A stretch of 64,000 nt of DNA, taken from positions 248,001 through 312,000 of the forward strand of contig NZ_CP065047.1 in assembly GCF_015689175.1 (NCBI RefSeq), read 5' to 3'. Position numbers and translations under genes: made by a program. The notes below the pieces were generated by a model. It ran no database searches. It saw nothing but the letters and a program-made list of their open reading frames with translations, and was not told the DNA's origin. This document shows, one piece after another, positions 63,127-64,000 of the stretch. Numbering within the stretch: the first letter of the stretch is position 1; each line of letters opens with the position of its first letter. The DNA is from Mycobacterium kubicae (GTDB lineage Bacteria; Actinomycetota; Actinomycetes; Mycobacteriales; Mycobacteriaceae).

Positions 63127-64000
63127 ATGGCACAGGAACATGTGGTGCAATCGCTTGCCGGATTCGCCATCGACGCGCGTCCGGAAGACTTGAGCGAGCG
63201 GCACCGGCTGCTGCTCAAGCGCAACGTGCTGGACAGCATTGCCTGTGCTATCGGCGCATTGGACGGTGAGCTAGTCCCCGTCATTCGCGAGCAGACCGAA
63301 CAATTCAGTGGTCGCCCGACGGCGACGCTCGTCGGCGGTGGCCGGGCATCGGTGGATCAGGCCGCCTTCTTCAACACGGTCCTGGTGCGCTACCCAGATC
63401 TGCTGGACACCTATCTGACGGCGGGCGGCTTGTGTCACCCCGCGGACAACTTCGGCGCGGTGCTCGCCGCAGCCGAGCACGTCGAGGCCAGCGGCGCCGA
63501 CTTCTTGCTCGCGCTGGCGGTCGCCTACGAAATCCAGTGCCGATTCAGCGCTGCGGTACCGGTGATGGCGCTCGGGCTCAACCATGCGTTGCAGCTGGCG
63601 ATTTCAATCGCGGCGGGGACGTCCAAGCTGCTCGGGTTCGACGCGGACCGCACCGCCAATGCCATCGCGTCCTGTGCTGCCGACAACGTCTCCCTGGCCG
63701 CCATACACGGCGAACCGGTGTCCAATTGGAAGGGCATCTCGCCCGCCATCACCGGGATGCGGGCGGTATACGCCACCATATTGGCCGGGCGCGGAATCAC
63801 CGGCCCGATGACGCTTTTCGAGGGCCCCCATGGCTTGGCTCAGCTGTTCGGTCAGGCGATCGACTCGCGCACTGGCGACCGCGGACTCACCGCGGTGGAG
63901 CAGACCTACCTCAAACAGTACTGCTCACTGATCCACGGACAGGTGATCATCGACGCAGTCTTGGCAATACGCGACGAGCATCAAGTGCGCGGTGACGACG
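63127..64000 (+). CDS. MmgE/PrpD family protein, N-terminal part (truncated by window)
   Basis: The ATG at 63127, preceded by a GGGGAAGGA-type ribosome site, opens a frame that runs off the window after about 291 residues. It has the MmgE/PrpD opening (LSERHRLLLKRNVLDSIACA, IGALDG), ALAVAYEIQCRFSA, LNHALQLAISIAAGTSKLLG, HGEPVSNWKGISPAITGM and YLKQYCSLIHGQVIIDAV. The family includes 2-methylcitrate dehydratase and related lyases and isomerases. The exact activity is not shown. The C-terminal third is outside the window. Confidence 0.88.
   Translation, partial: MAQEHVVQSLAGFAIDARPEDLSERHRLLLKRNVLDSIACAIGALDGELVPVIREQTEQFSGRPTATLVGGGRASVDQAAFFNTVLVRYPDLLDTYLTAGGLCHPADNFGAVLAAAEHVEASGADFLLALAVAYEIQCRFSAAVPVMALGLNHALQLAISIAAGTSKLLGFDADRTANAIASCAADNVSLAAIHGEPVSNWKGISPAITGMRAVYATILAGRGITGPMTLFEGPHGLAQLFGQAIDSRTGDRGLTAVEQTYLKQYCSLIHGQVIIDAVLAIRDEHQVRGDD

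Overview
The window is high-GC DNA from a slow-growing-type Mycobacterium. The evidence is a PE_PGRS protein, a monomeric isocitrate dehydrogenase (icd2 type), many TetR regulators, F420/LLM oxidoreductases, a DUF4185 wall-associated protein, a DUF3558 lipoprotein and a KstR-type operator. From memory, the backbone icd2 / TetR / SDR, and further on the ABC permease + ABC-CNB ATPase pair, match M. tuberculosis Rv0066c-Rv0068 and Rv0072-Rv0073; the rest looks like accessory metabolism placed between and around them. No rRNA, tRNA, IS element, prophage or CRISPR array was seen.

Layout. 1-2.6 kb: truncated FAD monooxygenase, small hypothetical, divergent TetR with twin operators, LysR. 2.6-8.9 kb: a probable organosulfur acquisition locus, made of a DUF3604 (PHP-like) protein, a short Cys-rich leader peptide, an SsuA/B/C-type ABC transporter and a metallophosphoesterase. 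8.9-13.3 kb: PadR regulator with operator, NTF2-like protein, LLM oxidoreductase, icd2. 13.5-19.2 kb: acyl-CoA dehydrogenase/TetR, then TetR/Eis-like acetyltransferase/FAD oxidase, then the SDR. 19.2-25.9 kb: KstD-like flavoprotein with a KstR box, the operon amidohydrolase/Rieske oxygenase/PP2C phosphatase, and an RsbV/RsbW anti-sigma pair. 26-32.4 kb: acyltransferase 3, GlxA-type regulator divergent from a DJ-1/PfpI protein, membrane catalase + cytochrome b561 + isochorismatase-like hydrolase. 32.4-35.5 kb: ABC permease, ABC ATPase fused to a cyclic-nucleotide-binding domain, class I aldolase.

35.5-40.8 kb: a phosphonate-type catabolic cluster with a GntR/UTRA regulator, PhnX-like HAD hydrolase, PHS-type MFS carrier, phosphonate-associated alcohol dehydrogenase and PhnM-like amidohydrolase. 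It has no C-P lyase core, and both the MFS gene and the phnM-like gene carry single-base frameshifts. 40.9-49.8 kb: LLM oxidoreductase, DUF4185 protein, alpha/beta hydrolase-TetR pair, GAF-ANTAR regulator, secreted proteins, polysaccharide deacetylase, PPOX protein and TetR.

49.7-56.2 kb: two head-to-head paralogous TetR genes, two translationally coupled Baeyer-Villiger monooxygenases and a PE_PGRS protein with a propeller-like C-terminal domain. Related AT-rich operators lie in front of all three transcription units. 56.3-59.2 kb: membrane-anchored sulfate-binding protein plus SulP permease. 59.2-64 kb: two SDRs, methyltransferase, SnoaL-like protein, LysR, and the start of a MmgE/PrpD protein cut by the window end. 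Function calls rest on motifs read by eye and on recalled family knowledge; no search was run.
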